Assembly (NCBI RefSeq): GCF_003177035.1
Contig: NZ_CP029488.1
Span: 3,478,501-3,542,500, forward strand
Direction of reading: 5' to 3'
Length of the DNA: 64,000 bases
DNA from: Salinisphaera sp. LB1
Lineage (GTDB): Bacteria > Pseudomonadota > Gammaproteobacteria > Nevskiales > Salinisphaeraceae
Shown here: positions 10,881-21,520 of the stretch, piece by piece
Layout: every line of letters begins with the position of its first letter
Numbering within the stretch: position 1 is the stretch's first letter
Program-made: the position numbers and the translations under genes
Notes under the pieces: model-generated
Database searches by the model: none
Told to the model about the DNA's origin: nothing
Seen by the model: the letters and a program-made list of their open reading frames with translations, nothing else

Positions 10881-12031
10881 ACACCATGCAACACAACCCC
10901 GCCGATACTCGCGTCATTGTCGGGCTGTCCGGCGGTGTGGATTCGTCGGTAACCGCACTCCGGCTGGTCGCGGCGGGGTATCGGGTCGAGGGCCTGTTCA
11001 TGTTCAACTGGAGCGAGGATGAAGCCGGCCGCTGCCAGGCCGCGGACGACTTCGAAGACGCTGCGGCGGTCTGCGACGCCCTGGATATCCCGCTGCATCG
11101 GGCCGATTTCTCGCGCGAGTACAAGTCGCGGGTATTCCGGTATTTTCTCGATAGCTATGCGGCCGGACGCACGCCCAACCCGGACGTACTCTGCAACCGC
11201 GAGATCAAGTTCGATGCCTTCATGCATCATGCGGATCGCCTCGGCGCCGACATGATCGCCACCGGGCATTACGCGCGTATCGACCATGGCGGCCAATACC
11301 CGCGGCTGTTGCGTGGGCTGGACGCAAGCAAGGACCAGTCCTATTTTCTGTCCGCGGTGCCGATCGAGGCCCTGGCGCGAACCCTGTTTCCGCTGGGCGA
11401 GATCGACAAGACCGACGTGCGCGCGATCGCCAAGCGCGCGGGCCTGCCGGTCCACGACAAACCCGACAGCACCGGCGTGTGCTTCATCGGCGAGCGGGAT
11501 TTCGAAGGATTTCTGCGCGAATATCTGTCCGGCCGGGCCGGGCCGGTGCGCGTATCCGGCGGGCCGCTCGACGGGCGCGTGATCGCCGAGCATTCGGGCC
11601 TCATCTACTACACCATCGGCCAGCGCCGCGGTCTGGGGCTGGGCGGCGTGGCCGGGGCCGATGAAGGGCCGTGGTATGTCGTGGCCAAGGATCTGGCCCG
11701 CGACACGCTATGGGTGAGCCAGGATGCAGCCCACCCCGCCCTGGAGCAGATCGAACTGGTCGCGGGCGCGCCACACTGGCTGATCGATCCGCCCGCCGGG
11801 CCGCTGCGCTGTGCGGCGCAGGTGCGTTACCGCCAGGCGGCCATCGACTGCGTGGCCACGCCGCGCGCAGATGGCGGCCTGCACGTGCGCTTCGAAAGGC
11901 CGCCGCGCGCGATTGCGCCGGGGCAGTATGTGGTGTTCTACGATGGCGCGCACTGCCTGGGCAGCGCCGAGATTCAGACAGCCGGCGGCGACACAGCCAC
12001 GACAACCCAACGGAATGATCTTCCCGCATGA
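10877..12031 (+). CDS. mnmA: tRNA-specific 2-thiouridylase
   Basis: This 384-residue protein thiolates U34 of Glu, Gln and Lys tRNAs. It has the PP-loop GLSGGVDSSV (about residues 16-25), catalytic Cys106 in NPDVLCNREIKF and Cys202 in STGVCFIGERDF, and GHYARI. Sulfur arrives through a Tus relay not seen here. It overlaps nudJ by 4 bases and hflD by 4, so the three are translated together. Confidence 0.96.
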   Translation: MNTMQHNPADTRVIVGLSGGVDSSVTALRLVAAGYRVEGLFMFNWSEDEAGRCQAADDFEDAAAVCDALDIPLHRADFSREYKSRVFRYFLDSYAAGRTPNPDVLCNREIKFDAFMHHADRLGADMIATGHYARIDHGGQYPRLLRGLDASKDQSYFLSAVPIEALARTLFPLGEIDKTDVRAIAKRAGLPVHDKPDSTGVCFIGERDFEGFLREYLSGRAGPVRVSGGPLDGRVIAEHSGLIYYTIGQRRGLGLGGVAGADEGPWYVVAKDLARDTLWVSQDAAHPALEQIELVAGAPHWLIDPPAGPLRCAAQVRYRQAAIDCVATPRADGGLHVRFERPPRAIAPGQYVVFYDGAHCLGSAEIQTAGGDTATTTQRNDLPA

Positions 12032-12627
12032 GCCAACACAACGCGACACTCGAGAACCAGGTGCTGGCGCTGGCGGGCGTGGCCCAGTTCACGCTCTATG
12101 CACACGAGCTGGCGACCGAGGGGCGCGATCTGCCGGCCCGGTTCGAGCGCGCGACGCAGGCAATCTTCTGCACCGACCCCGATAGCGCGATCGATGTCTA
12201 TGGCGATCGCGCGGGCGTGGCCGACGGGATTCGTTACCTGCGTGTGCAACTGTCCGGGCAACGACCGGACGCCAAGGGCGCGGCGGTCGCGCGCTACATC
12301 GGTCAGATCCTGAAGCTTTCGGGCAAGGTGCTTGACGATGAGCAGGCGCTCGGGCGCATTCGCGGCGCGATCGATCGTGCGCGTCTGGCCGAACTCGACG
12401 CCGTCGCCGACATCCTCGACGCCGCCTATCGGGAAACGATCAGCCCGTTGAAACCGCAGATCATGCTGCAGGGCGAACCGATGTATCTGAAGAATGAATA
12501 CATCCAGCGACGTATCCGGACGCAGCTGCTGGCCGCGATCCGCTGCGGCGTGATGTGGCGCCAGTGCGGCGGCGGTTTCATATCACTGTTCTTCCGCCGC
12601 AAGGCCCTGCTCGCCGCACTTGAGTGA
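12028..12627 (+). CDS. hflD: High-frequency lysogenization protein HflD homolog
   Basis: This 199-residue helical protein resembles HflD in length, in its N-terminal stretch (NQVLALAGVAQFTLYAHELA) and in its typical place right after mnmA. In Escherichia coli HflD is a membrane-associated protein that affects phage lambda lysogeny through CII; its cellular role is not settled. The C-terminal part has RCGVMWRQCGGG. It is the last gene of the nudJ-mnmA-hflD unit. Confidence 0.85.
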   Translation: MSQHNATLENQVLALAGVAQFTLYAHELATEGRDLPARFERATQAIFCTDPDSAIDVYGDRAGVADGIRYLRVQLSGQRPDAKGAAVARYIGQILKLSGKVLDDEQALGRIRGAIDRARLAELDAVADILDAAYRETISPLKPQIMLQGEPMYLKNEYIQRRIRTQLLAAIRCGVMWRQCGGGFISLFFRRKALLAALE

Positions 12628-12685
12628 GTCTTCGGGCAGACCCGCAGCATCGTCGCGCCGCCACCCGTCCCATCCTGCAGGCCAC

Positions 12686-12716
12686 CGGGCGAACACGGTA
12701 TACTTCGCCCGTTTTC
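12686..12716 (+). terminator. Stem-loop with T-run after hflD, overlapping the acnA promoter region
   Basis: CGGGCGAA (12686-12693) pairs perfectly with TTCGCCCG (12704-12711) and is followed by TTTTCT, which fits a Rho-independent terminator for the nudJ-mnmA-hflD unit. The loop holds GTATAC and, with the next base, a TATACT hexamer (12699-12704) that could be the -10 of acnA, so the same dyad could instead be an operator. Confidence 0.5.
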
Positions 12717-12771
12717 TCGTCGTTTGCGCGACGCATACGCCATAAGACCACAGGCCCAGGAGATGAGGTCC

Positions 12772-15504
<2,733 letters not shown>

Positions 15505-15530
15505 TCCGGCATCCGGTTCGGTACTGGGAG

Positions 15531-15555
15531 AGCCCCGCTTCGGCGGGGCTTTTTT
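15531..15555 (+). terminator. Rho-independent terminator of acnA
   Basis: AGCCCCGC, a TTCG tetraloop, GCGGGGCT, and then a run of T residues form a textbook intrinsic terminator 26 bases after the acnA stop. Confidence 0.93.
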
Positions 15556-15707
15556 AATGCCGTACCGCTGCCTTCGGACCGCTGCGATCACAGCGGGACA
15601 AGGGCTGTATCAGACAGTATTTGACAGATCAAGTGCGGATGCCGACATAGTGGCGAATATCGCGACAGTCGAGCCTCGCCGATCGGCTGTTCTGACACGA
15701 GCCCAAC

Positions 15708-17540
15708 ATGACCGACCCCCAGAATCCGAAGGCGGCCCTCTCCAGCGACTCCATCGCTGACGAGAAACTTCGACTCGCCGAACTGGCGGTTCTGGATATA
15801 CTCGATACCGGTCCGGAAGAGCGCTTCGACCGGGTGACGCGGCTCGCGGCGAAAATCTTCGACGTACCGACGGCGCTGATCTCCTTCATCGATCACGACC
15901 GCCAATGGTTCAAGGCGCGCCTCGGTCTTGAGTTGTGCGAAACCGCCCGCGGCAACCCGTTCTGCCGTCATACGCTGAATCACGCGCTCGTGTTCCGGGT
16001 CGAGGACACAGCTGCGGACCCGGCGTTTCGAGACAACTCACTGGTGACCGGCTACCCACACATTCGCTTCTACGCCGGTCGCGCCATACGGGGCCCCACA
16101 GGTCAGGCGGTCGGCGCCCTGTGTATCATCGACTACAAGCCGCGTACCTTCGACGACCGAGCCCAGGATATCCTCATCGAACTGGGTGCTCTGGTCGAGG
16201 CGGAGTTGATGCGCCGGCCCGATTGGCCGCGTGGTGCCGGCCATTCGATCGGCGAACCGGGCCGACCCGACCCGACCGGCGTCGTCGGCCATCACGACCT
16301 GATCCACGCGCATGTCGATCGCCTGCTCGCGATTGCGGCGAAGGTCAATCACCGCCTCGCGATCCTGCATCTGCGGCTCGACAACCTGCCGGAATTCAAA
16401 CTCGTTTACGATGCCGGGCAGACGCAGCGCTTCATTAACCGTTGGCTGGAGGACCTGCAGGACAAGAACACCGACCTGATCTACATCGCCCGATTATCCG
16501 AGATGGCCCTCCTCGGCGTGCTCGATCTTGCGGACCGTGTCGATGATATCCGCCGGCGCTGCGATGCGCTGCGCGCGCAGGCGATTCAAACGGCAGACAT
16601 CAACGATATAACCTTCGTGTTCAATACCACGGCCGGCGTGAGCCTGTTCCCGGATCACGCAAGTTCGGCCCAGGAACTGATCAACAACGCGCGCCTTGCG
16701 CACGCCCGACGCCGCCCGGGCGACACGACCGCCCTGTTCACCCCGCTGATGGCGGAGCGCTCCCAGCGCCAATCCCTGTTACAAGAGCGGTTCATGCGCG
16801 CCGTGGTCAACGATGCGCTGCACTTCTGCTGGCAGCCGATTTTCGGTAATTTCGGCCGGACCCTGGTCGGCTTTGAATTGCTCGCGCGCTGGTACGATCC
16901 CCAGCTGGGCGCCATCGGTCCGGAGGAATTCATACCGCTGATCGATCAACAGGAACGGCTCAAGCGCGCCCTGGTCGTCAAAGCCATCGATACCGCCTGC
17001 CGGCAGCTGGCTCGGTGGCAGACCAGGCATTCCGAGCCGCCGCACATCGCCATCAATATTCCCGGCAGCGAGTTCTACCGCGAGGATTTCCCCGACCTGG
17101 TGTCGTCGATACTCGGGGACCACGGCGTGGCGGGCAATCGCCTGATCCTGGAACTGACCGAGCGCAGTCTCATACCCGACTTCGAGGCCACGGCGCAGAC
17201 CATGCGGCGCCTGCGCCAGACCGGTATTCACATCGCGATCGACGACTTCGGCAGCGGTTATTCTTCGATTGCCTATCTGACCGAACTGCCGATTTCGTCA
17301 GTCAAGATCGACAAGAGCGTGGTGCAACAGATCGATCGCGCCGCACAGCGATATCGACTCATGCAGAGTATCGTCGATCTCGCCCATGGCCAGAACCTGC
17401 CCACGGTGGCCGAAGGCGTGGAAACACCGGCCCAGCTCCAGCTGGTCACCGACATGCGCTGCGAATACACCCAGGGCTTTCTTCTCGGCCGTCCCCAGCC
17501 GCTGAAGCAGACCGACGCACTCGTCGACCGCAGCATGTAG
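15708..17540 (+). CDS. GAF - degenerate GGDEF - EAL cyclic-di-GMP signalling protein
   Basis: This 610-residue cytoplasmic protein has three parts. An N-terminal GAF domain (about 25-165) is of the type with SFIDHDRQWFKARLG, NPFCRHTL and GALCIID. A GGDEF-like region (about 190-345) has SEMAL where GGDEF should be, so it cannot be a cyclase. An EAL domain (about 355-605) keeps FELLARW for EAL, AINIPGSEF, ILELTER, DDFGSGYSS, KIDKS, AEGVET and QGFLLGRP. The phosphodiesterase site thus looks complete, with Ala to Leu in the signature. The expected role is c-di-GMP breakdown gated by a GAF ligand. It is convergent with the dipeptidase gene. Confidence 0.88.
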   Translation: MTDPQNPKAALSSDSIADEKLRLAELAVLDILDTGPEERFDRVTRLAAKIFDVPTALISFIDHDRQWFKARLGLELCETARGNPFCRHTLNHALVFRVEDTAADPAFRDNSLVTGYPHIRFYAGRAIRGPTGQAVGALCIIDYKPRTFDDRAQDILIELGALVEAELMRRPDWPRGAGHSIGEPGRPDPTGVVGHHDLIHAHVDRLLAIAAKVNHRLAILHLRLDNLPEFKLVYDAGQTQRFINRWLEDLQDKNTDLIYIARLSEMALLGVLDLADRVDDIRRRCDALRAQAIQTADINDITFVFNTTAGVSLFPDHASSAQELINNARLAHARRRPGDTTALFTPLMAERSQRQSLLQERFMRAVVNDALHFCWQPIFGNFGRTLVGFELLARWYDPQLGAIGPEEFIPLIDQQERLKRALVVKAIDTACRQLARWQTRHSEPPHIAINIPGSEFYREDFPDLVSSILGDHGVAGNRLILELTERSLIPDFEATAQTMRRLRQTGIHIAIDDFGSGYSSIAYLTELPISSVKIDKSVVQQIDRAAQRYRLMQSIVDLAHGQNLPTVAEGVETPAQLQLVTDMRCEYTQGFLLGRPQPLKQTDALVDRSM

Positions 17541-17588
17541 GCCCGCTGCCGCCCTTTCGTTCACACCAGACAGGCCACGCCGATCGTG

Positions 17589-18656
17589 TTACCCGCCCCA
17601 GGTCGCTTCAAGTACGCGCAACCAGTTGTCGCGGCTGATGGCCGCTATGGTGGCGGCGTCATAGCCACGGGCCTGCATCGCTTGCGGCAGCGCCGGTAGC
17701 GAGGCGACATCCCGGATCGGGGCAGGCATCGCGCGAACGCCATCGAAATCGGAACCGAGCCCCACGTGATCGGGTCCCATGATCGACAGCATGTGATCCA
17801 GATGATCGAGCATCACCTCGATCGACGTGTCCGCGCCCAACCCGCCATCCGGACGCAGAAAGTAATTGGCGAAATTCAGGCCCACGATGCCGTTGCTACG
17901 CGCGATCGCGCGTAACTGATCATCGGTCAGATTGCGCGCATGGGGACAGATCGCATGCGCGTTCGAATGGCTGGCGATCAGCGGCGCGTCGCTGGTGCGG
18001 GCCACGTCCCAGAACCCCTGCTCGTTCAGGTGCGACAGATCGATTGCGATACGACGCCGGTTGCAGGCCGCCACCAGGGCAAAGCCGGCTTCTGTCAGCC
18101 CCGGGCCGGTATCGGGCCCGGACGGGAAACGAAACGGCACCCCTTCGCCGAATGCACTCGACCGGCTCCAGACTAGGCCCAGGGAGCGAAGGCCGGCCGC
18201 ATGAAAGACATCCAGCGCCTCGAAGTCGGTATCGATGGCTTCCGCCCCCTCGAAGTGCAGCACGGCCGCCACCGCACCGACCGACTCGGCCGCCCGAATG
18301 TCCGCAACGCTTCGGCAGATGCGAAAACGACCCTCGGACGCGGCCTCGATTCGCAGCAGGCGCGAGATCATGGTCATGACGCGCGGCATCGCCTCGGCCG
18401 CGCCCATTGCCGGCGCAAGCGCCTTGTCGTATCCCGTTCCGGTTGGCACCAGCGGCGATCGATCGTTGGCCGGCGGCACGAAAACCGCGAACAGGCCACC
18501 CCCGAATCGCCCCCGGCGCATTCGTGGCCAGTCCAGGTGCCCGTCCCCCCGTCCGTCGAGGAATTGGCGTATCGCCTCGTGCGCCGGCAGCTCAGCGAGC
18601 TGCAGCAACATATCGTTGTGGCCATCGAAGATCGACGGCCACTCGGGGTCGGTCAT
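17589..18656 (-). CDS. M19-family (renal-type) dipeptidase
   Basis: This 355-residue TIM-barrel metallopeptidase has the metal ligands of family M19: FDGHNDM near the N-terminus, a bridging Glu in HFEGAEAI, IDLSHL and ASHSNAHAI, plus VGLGSDFDG near the C-terminus. The family cleaves dipeptides including D-amino-acid ones, and some members act on beta-lactams or lactones. I see no signal peptide, so it is probably cytoplasmic. It starts 18 bases after the cqsA stop on the same strand, so it is likely co-transcribed with the quorum-sensing synthase; its physiological substrate is unknown. Confidence 0.87.
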   Translation of the reverse strand: MTDPEWPSIFDGHNDMLLQLAELPAHEAIRQFLDGRGDGHLDWPRMRRGRFGGGLFAVFVPPANDRSPLVPTGTGYDKALAPAMGAAEAMPRVMTMISRLLRIEAASEGRFRICRSVADIRAAESVGAVAAVLHFEGAEAIDTDFEALDVFHAAGLRSLGLVWSRSSAFGEGVPFRFPSGPDTGPGLTEAGFALVAACNRRRIAIDLSHLNEQGFWDVARTSDAPLIASHSNAHAICPHARNLTDDQLRAIARSNGIVGLNFANYFLRPDGGLGADTSIEVMLDHLDHMLSIMGPDHVGLGSDFDGVRAMPAPIRDVASLPALPQAMQARGYDAATIAAISRDNWLRVLEATWGG

Positions 18657-18674
18657 GTCATTTCCTGTCGAACA

Positions 18675-19937
18675 TCAGGCCGCCAGACTGTCGACGGTGT
18701 TGTTGCGCTGCGCGCGACGGGTGGATGGCCAGTTTGCCAGATCAACTTCTTCGCGGATGTCGCGACAGACCTGGATCACATGGTCGAGCTGGTCGCGCGT
18801 GATGCCCGCGTTGATCGACAGTCGAATCAATGACCGCTTGGTCGCAGTGGCCGGCGCGCAGAAGACCGATCCAAACACGCCGCGGGATTCAAGCGCGTCA
18901 CGGAGCACCATCGTCTGCTGTTCGCGCCCCGCTTCGAGCGCAATGATCTGGGCCTTGCTGATTTCAACGTTATAGCCCAGCGCGTCCAGGTTGCGCCTCA
19001 GATACTCGGTATTCGCAAAAAGCCGCTGGCGCTGCTCATCCGCCGCCTTTATCAGGTCGAGGGTCTTGCTCAAGGCCGCAATGTCGGGCGGCAGCAAGGC
19101 CGAACTGAAGATCGCCGGGAAGGCGTTGTACTTGATGAACTGACGCAGCCGGTCGCTGCAGGCGATCAAGCCGGCGCGGCCTGCAAACGCCTTGGCCAGA
19201 CTGGCGGTAACGAAATGGACCTTGTCCTGCAAACCCAGCCCAGCGACCATGCCGCTGCCCTGCCAGCCATGCGTGCCCAGCGAATGCGACTCATCCACGA
19301 TGATCACGCAACCGGCTTTCGAGGCGACGTCCACGATTTTGCGTACCGGCGCGACGCTGCCATTGGTGCTGTACACCGAGTCGATGACCACTATGCCCGG
19401 GCCGTTGCGCTTGATCATCGCCGCCAGATGTTCGGTACTGTTGTGCCGAAAGGGCTTGGCTTCCAGACCGGCAGCCTGAATACCCTGCCAAAGCGAGGCA
19501 TGAGCCATCATGTCGATATAGACGGGAGTGCCCTTCACGCCGATGGACTGAATCAGCCCGACATTCGCGGCATAGCCAGACTGACAGAGTAGCGTGGACT
19601 CCATGGCCATCCAGCTCGCCATGCGGTTTTCGAAGTCGTCCTGCGGACTGTCGCCATGCAGATACACGGCGGACATAACCATGGTGTTGTCGGTGGCGTC
19701 GAGCGTGTCGATCTGAGCCTGTCGGATGTCCGGGTGATTCGCCAAGTCGAGATAATCGTTGCTCACCAGCATCACGGCATTCTCGTCAGGGGAACGCCCG
19801 TGCATGATGTGTCCACCCTGCCAGGTCTTTTCGACGCGCTCGCGATAGTAGTGATCGACGTGGGCTGAAAGAAAATCCGGCTCGGCAGCGGTGCGCGTAT
19901 TGCGAGCTTGGTGATTGATGGAGGAGAGCTGATTCAT
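18675..19937 (-). CDS. cqsA: Alpha-hydroxyketone autoinducer synthase, CqsA/LqsA family
   Basis: This 420-residue PLP enzyme belongs to the alpha-oxoamine synthase group. It keeps SNDYLDLANHPD, DESHSLGTHG with PLP-contacting Asp215 and His218, and the Schiff-base Lys249 in VTASLAKAFAGRAG. The alignment by eye fits CqsA of Vibrio and LqsA of Legionella better than KBL or BioF: the start FLSAHVDHYYRERVEKTWQG, HGRSPDENAVMLVSNDYL and SAVYLHGDSPQDDFE are CqsA-like. CqsA makes the precursor of CAI-1-type signals from an acyl-CoA and an amino-acid-derived substrate. The kinase and regulator genes lie just upstream on the same strand. Confidence 0.88.
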   Translation of the reverse strand: MNQLSSINHQARNTRTAAEPDFLSAHVDHYYRERVEKTWQGGHIMHGRSPDENAVMLVSNDYLDLANHPDIRQAQIDTLDATDNTMVMSAVYLHGDSPQDDFENRMASWMAMESTLLCQSGYAANVGLIQSIGVKGTPVYIDMMAHASLWQGIQAAGLEAKPFRHNSTEHLAAMIKRNGPGIVVIDSVYSTNGSVAPVRKIVDVASKAGCVIIVDESHSLGTHGWQGSGMVAGLGLQDKVHFVTASLAKAFAGRAGLIACSDRLRQFIKYNAFPAIFSSALLPPDIAALSKTLDLIKAADEQRQRLFANTEYLRRNLDALGYNVEISKAQIIALEAGREQQTMVLRDALESRGVFGSVFCAPATATKRSLIRLSINAGITRDQLDHVIQVCRDIREEVDLANWPSTRRAQRNNTVDSLAA

Positions 19938-20500
19938 GCGAGGCCTCGTTGATTCGACGATGAGAGTGGGAATAAGAACAATAGATTTTGACGCAGCTGT
20001 TTCAAAAGGTGCATTGCAGCTACCGGTGCACTCTAATTTTTTATAAAAATCGCCCGGTTTTCAAATTAACTGCTGTAGCCACGATTCAGCTTACCCAATA
20101 TCGGCGCCCAAGGGCCTCGATTCAGCGCATTGCCTCCAATCTCAACCGCATCATCGGCCGTTGTTACAGCACTTGCATGGAGCTTGTTGCAATACCGGGC
20201 GCGGCTCCGCAATCGTCATACAAATCAATGCGTAGGCCGATGGGTGGCGAGCGCGGAGAGGTCTTCGCGCGGCAATTGGAGCGCGAGTGGGAAGAGGCCG
20301 CTGCGCGCAGCGCACGCCGGTCATACCCGGGCGGTAATCGAGTGCGCCGCGCTCAATGCATTCGATTAACGTCCGTCCGCAGCGCGCGCCCGGGCCCCGC
20401 CAGCCTGCGAGGTTTGCGCACGACGCGCGCGATAGGAGGCACACGCCAACCAGGACGCGTGCTTGGAGTGCTGCGCCCCGGCGAACCGGGATGAGCCCGG
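19938..20500 (-). other. 563-base gap between lqsR and cqsA
   Basis: Near cqsA the gap is AT-rich and promoter-like. Its other two thirds (about 20130-20500) are GC-rich with no reading frame that looks like a gene. It is long for such compact DNA and could hold a small RNA or an untranslated leader; I could not define either. An imperfect TTGC...GCAA dyad near 20188-20214 was seen. Confidence 0.4.
19978..20005 (-). promoter_or_regulatory. Candidate sigma-70 promoter of cqsA
   Basis: On the minus strand TTGAAA (20005-20000) is followed after 16 bases by TATTGT (19983-19978), about 40 bases before the cqsA ATG. Two direct copies of GGTGCA (20009-20014 and 20025-20030) flank its upstream side and are a possible regulator site. 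A second TTGAAA with TATAAA lies farther up with a spacer that is too short. Confidence 0.4.
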
Positions 20501-20502
20501 TT
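20484..20502 (-). other. Stem-loop at the end of lqsR
   Basis: AACCGGG, a five-base loop and CCCGGTT form a perfect 7-bp hairpin overlapping the lqsR stop codon. No T-run follows on either strand, so it is a 3-prime-end structure rather than a clear terminator. Confidence 0.35.
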
Positions 20503-21520
20503 ACATCAATGAGTAACCGACCGTGTCCAGCCACTCCAGGAATTCGTTGTAACTGGGCCGGGCTTGTATACCGCCCCCGGTACAGGACATGTCGAACAGG
20601 CTCCAGCGTAAATCGCCGGCCGCATCACCGAGTTCGGCCCCGGGCGCTGTATGGGCCGACCAGTCCAGTTCATGATAGACGGAACTATTGGGATCGAGCA
20701 TGAGCGTGCCCGCTTCCAGGCCGTCGACGATCGCTGCCGGAGCACCGGCCGCGCGCGCGCGCTGTGCTTCGTGCGCTCTTTCGTCGCGGCTCTGGATGAC
20801 CACCCGTTTGACCTGGCCGGCGGCGTCGGCGAACACGAACCCCGTGGGCTCGACGGCCAGGTAATACTCCACCAGCCCCTGGTCGGCGCGCAGCCGCTCG
20901 ATCAGGCGCGCCACCGCGGGCTCCTTGAGTAGACCGGGCAGATCGACGGGAAACACATCCGCCGCGGCGGTGAATACATCGCGGATATATTCCTGTTGGA
21001 ATTGACGGATCGCTTGGTTGAGCGTGTCGTAAACCGCATGCTCATGCTTGCGGATGTACTGATCGATGATGCCGTGATTGAAGGCGTCGACCGCCACCGA
21101 TTCCGTGGCCACCCCCGTGAACAATATTTTCTTGACGTGTGGATCCTTGATCTGGCGGCAGAACTCGAGCCCGTTCATCTGTGGCATGGCGTAATCGACC
21201 AACGCCACCGAAATCTGCGCAAAGCGGTCGGACGCCTGCATCTCGCGGTGCAGGGCGCTGATATCGAGCGCGAGCGACTCACGATGGTTCTTGCCGCTGT
21301 CGCCGTGGCCGTTTGGCACCGCCTTGAAAAAACGGTCGCGCGCGGTGCCATTCGGCTGACGTCCGTTGAGGTAACCCAGCGCCTTGTGGGTTGAATCGAA
21401 TAGCAGATAGGCCAGATCAGCATCGAGCTGCAGGCTCAGATTGCCGAGAAAATCGATATCGTCATCGACCAGAACAATCTGCGTCGGGTGGAAATACGGC
21501 GCCAGTTCAATCGTAGCCAT
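20501..21520 (-). CDS. lqsR: LqsR-type response regulator
   Basis: This 339-residue protein (start ATG 21520, 10 bases after GGAG) has an N-terminal receiver domain: acidic pocket Asp19-Asp21 in VLVDDDIDFL, phospho-acceptor Asp109 in ALVDYAMPQMNG, Thr135 in LFTGVATES and Lys158 in YIRKHEH. The stretch between the acidic pocket and Asp109 is about 50 residues longer than usual, a polar insertion near residues 53-100. The C-terminal half has no helix-turn-helix or enzyme motif I know, as in Legionella LqsR. It overlaps the kinase gene by 14 bases and precedes cqsA. Confidence 0.78.
   Translation of the reverse strand: MATIELAPYFHPTQIVLVDDDIDFLGNLSLQLDADLAYLLFDSTHKALGYLNGRQPNGTARDRFFKAVPNGHGDSGKNHRESLALDISALHREMQASDRFAQISVALVDYAMPQMNGLEFCRQIKDPHVKKILFTGVATESVAVDAFNHGIIDQYIRKHEHAVYDTLNQAIRQFQQEYIRDVFTAAADVFPVDLPGLLKEPAVARLIERLRADQGLVEYYLAVEPTGFVFADAAGQVKRVVIQSRDERAHEAQRARAAGAPAAIVDGLEAGTLMLDPNSSVYHELDWSAHTAPGAELGDAAGDLRWSLFDMSCTGGGIQARPSYNEFLEWLDTVGYSLM

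Noticed and set aside
19988-20494. A plus-strand frame in the gap between lqsR and cqsA
   Set aside because: Its composition is Arg-, Ala- and Gly-rich without motif or ribosome site; probably not coding.
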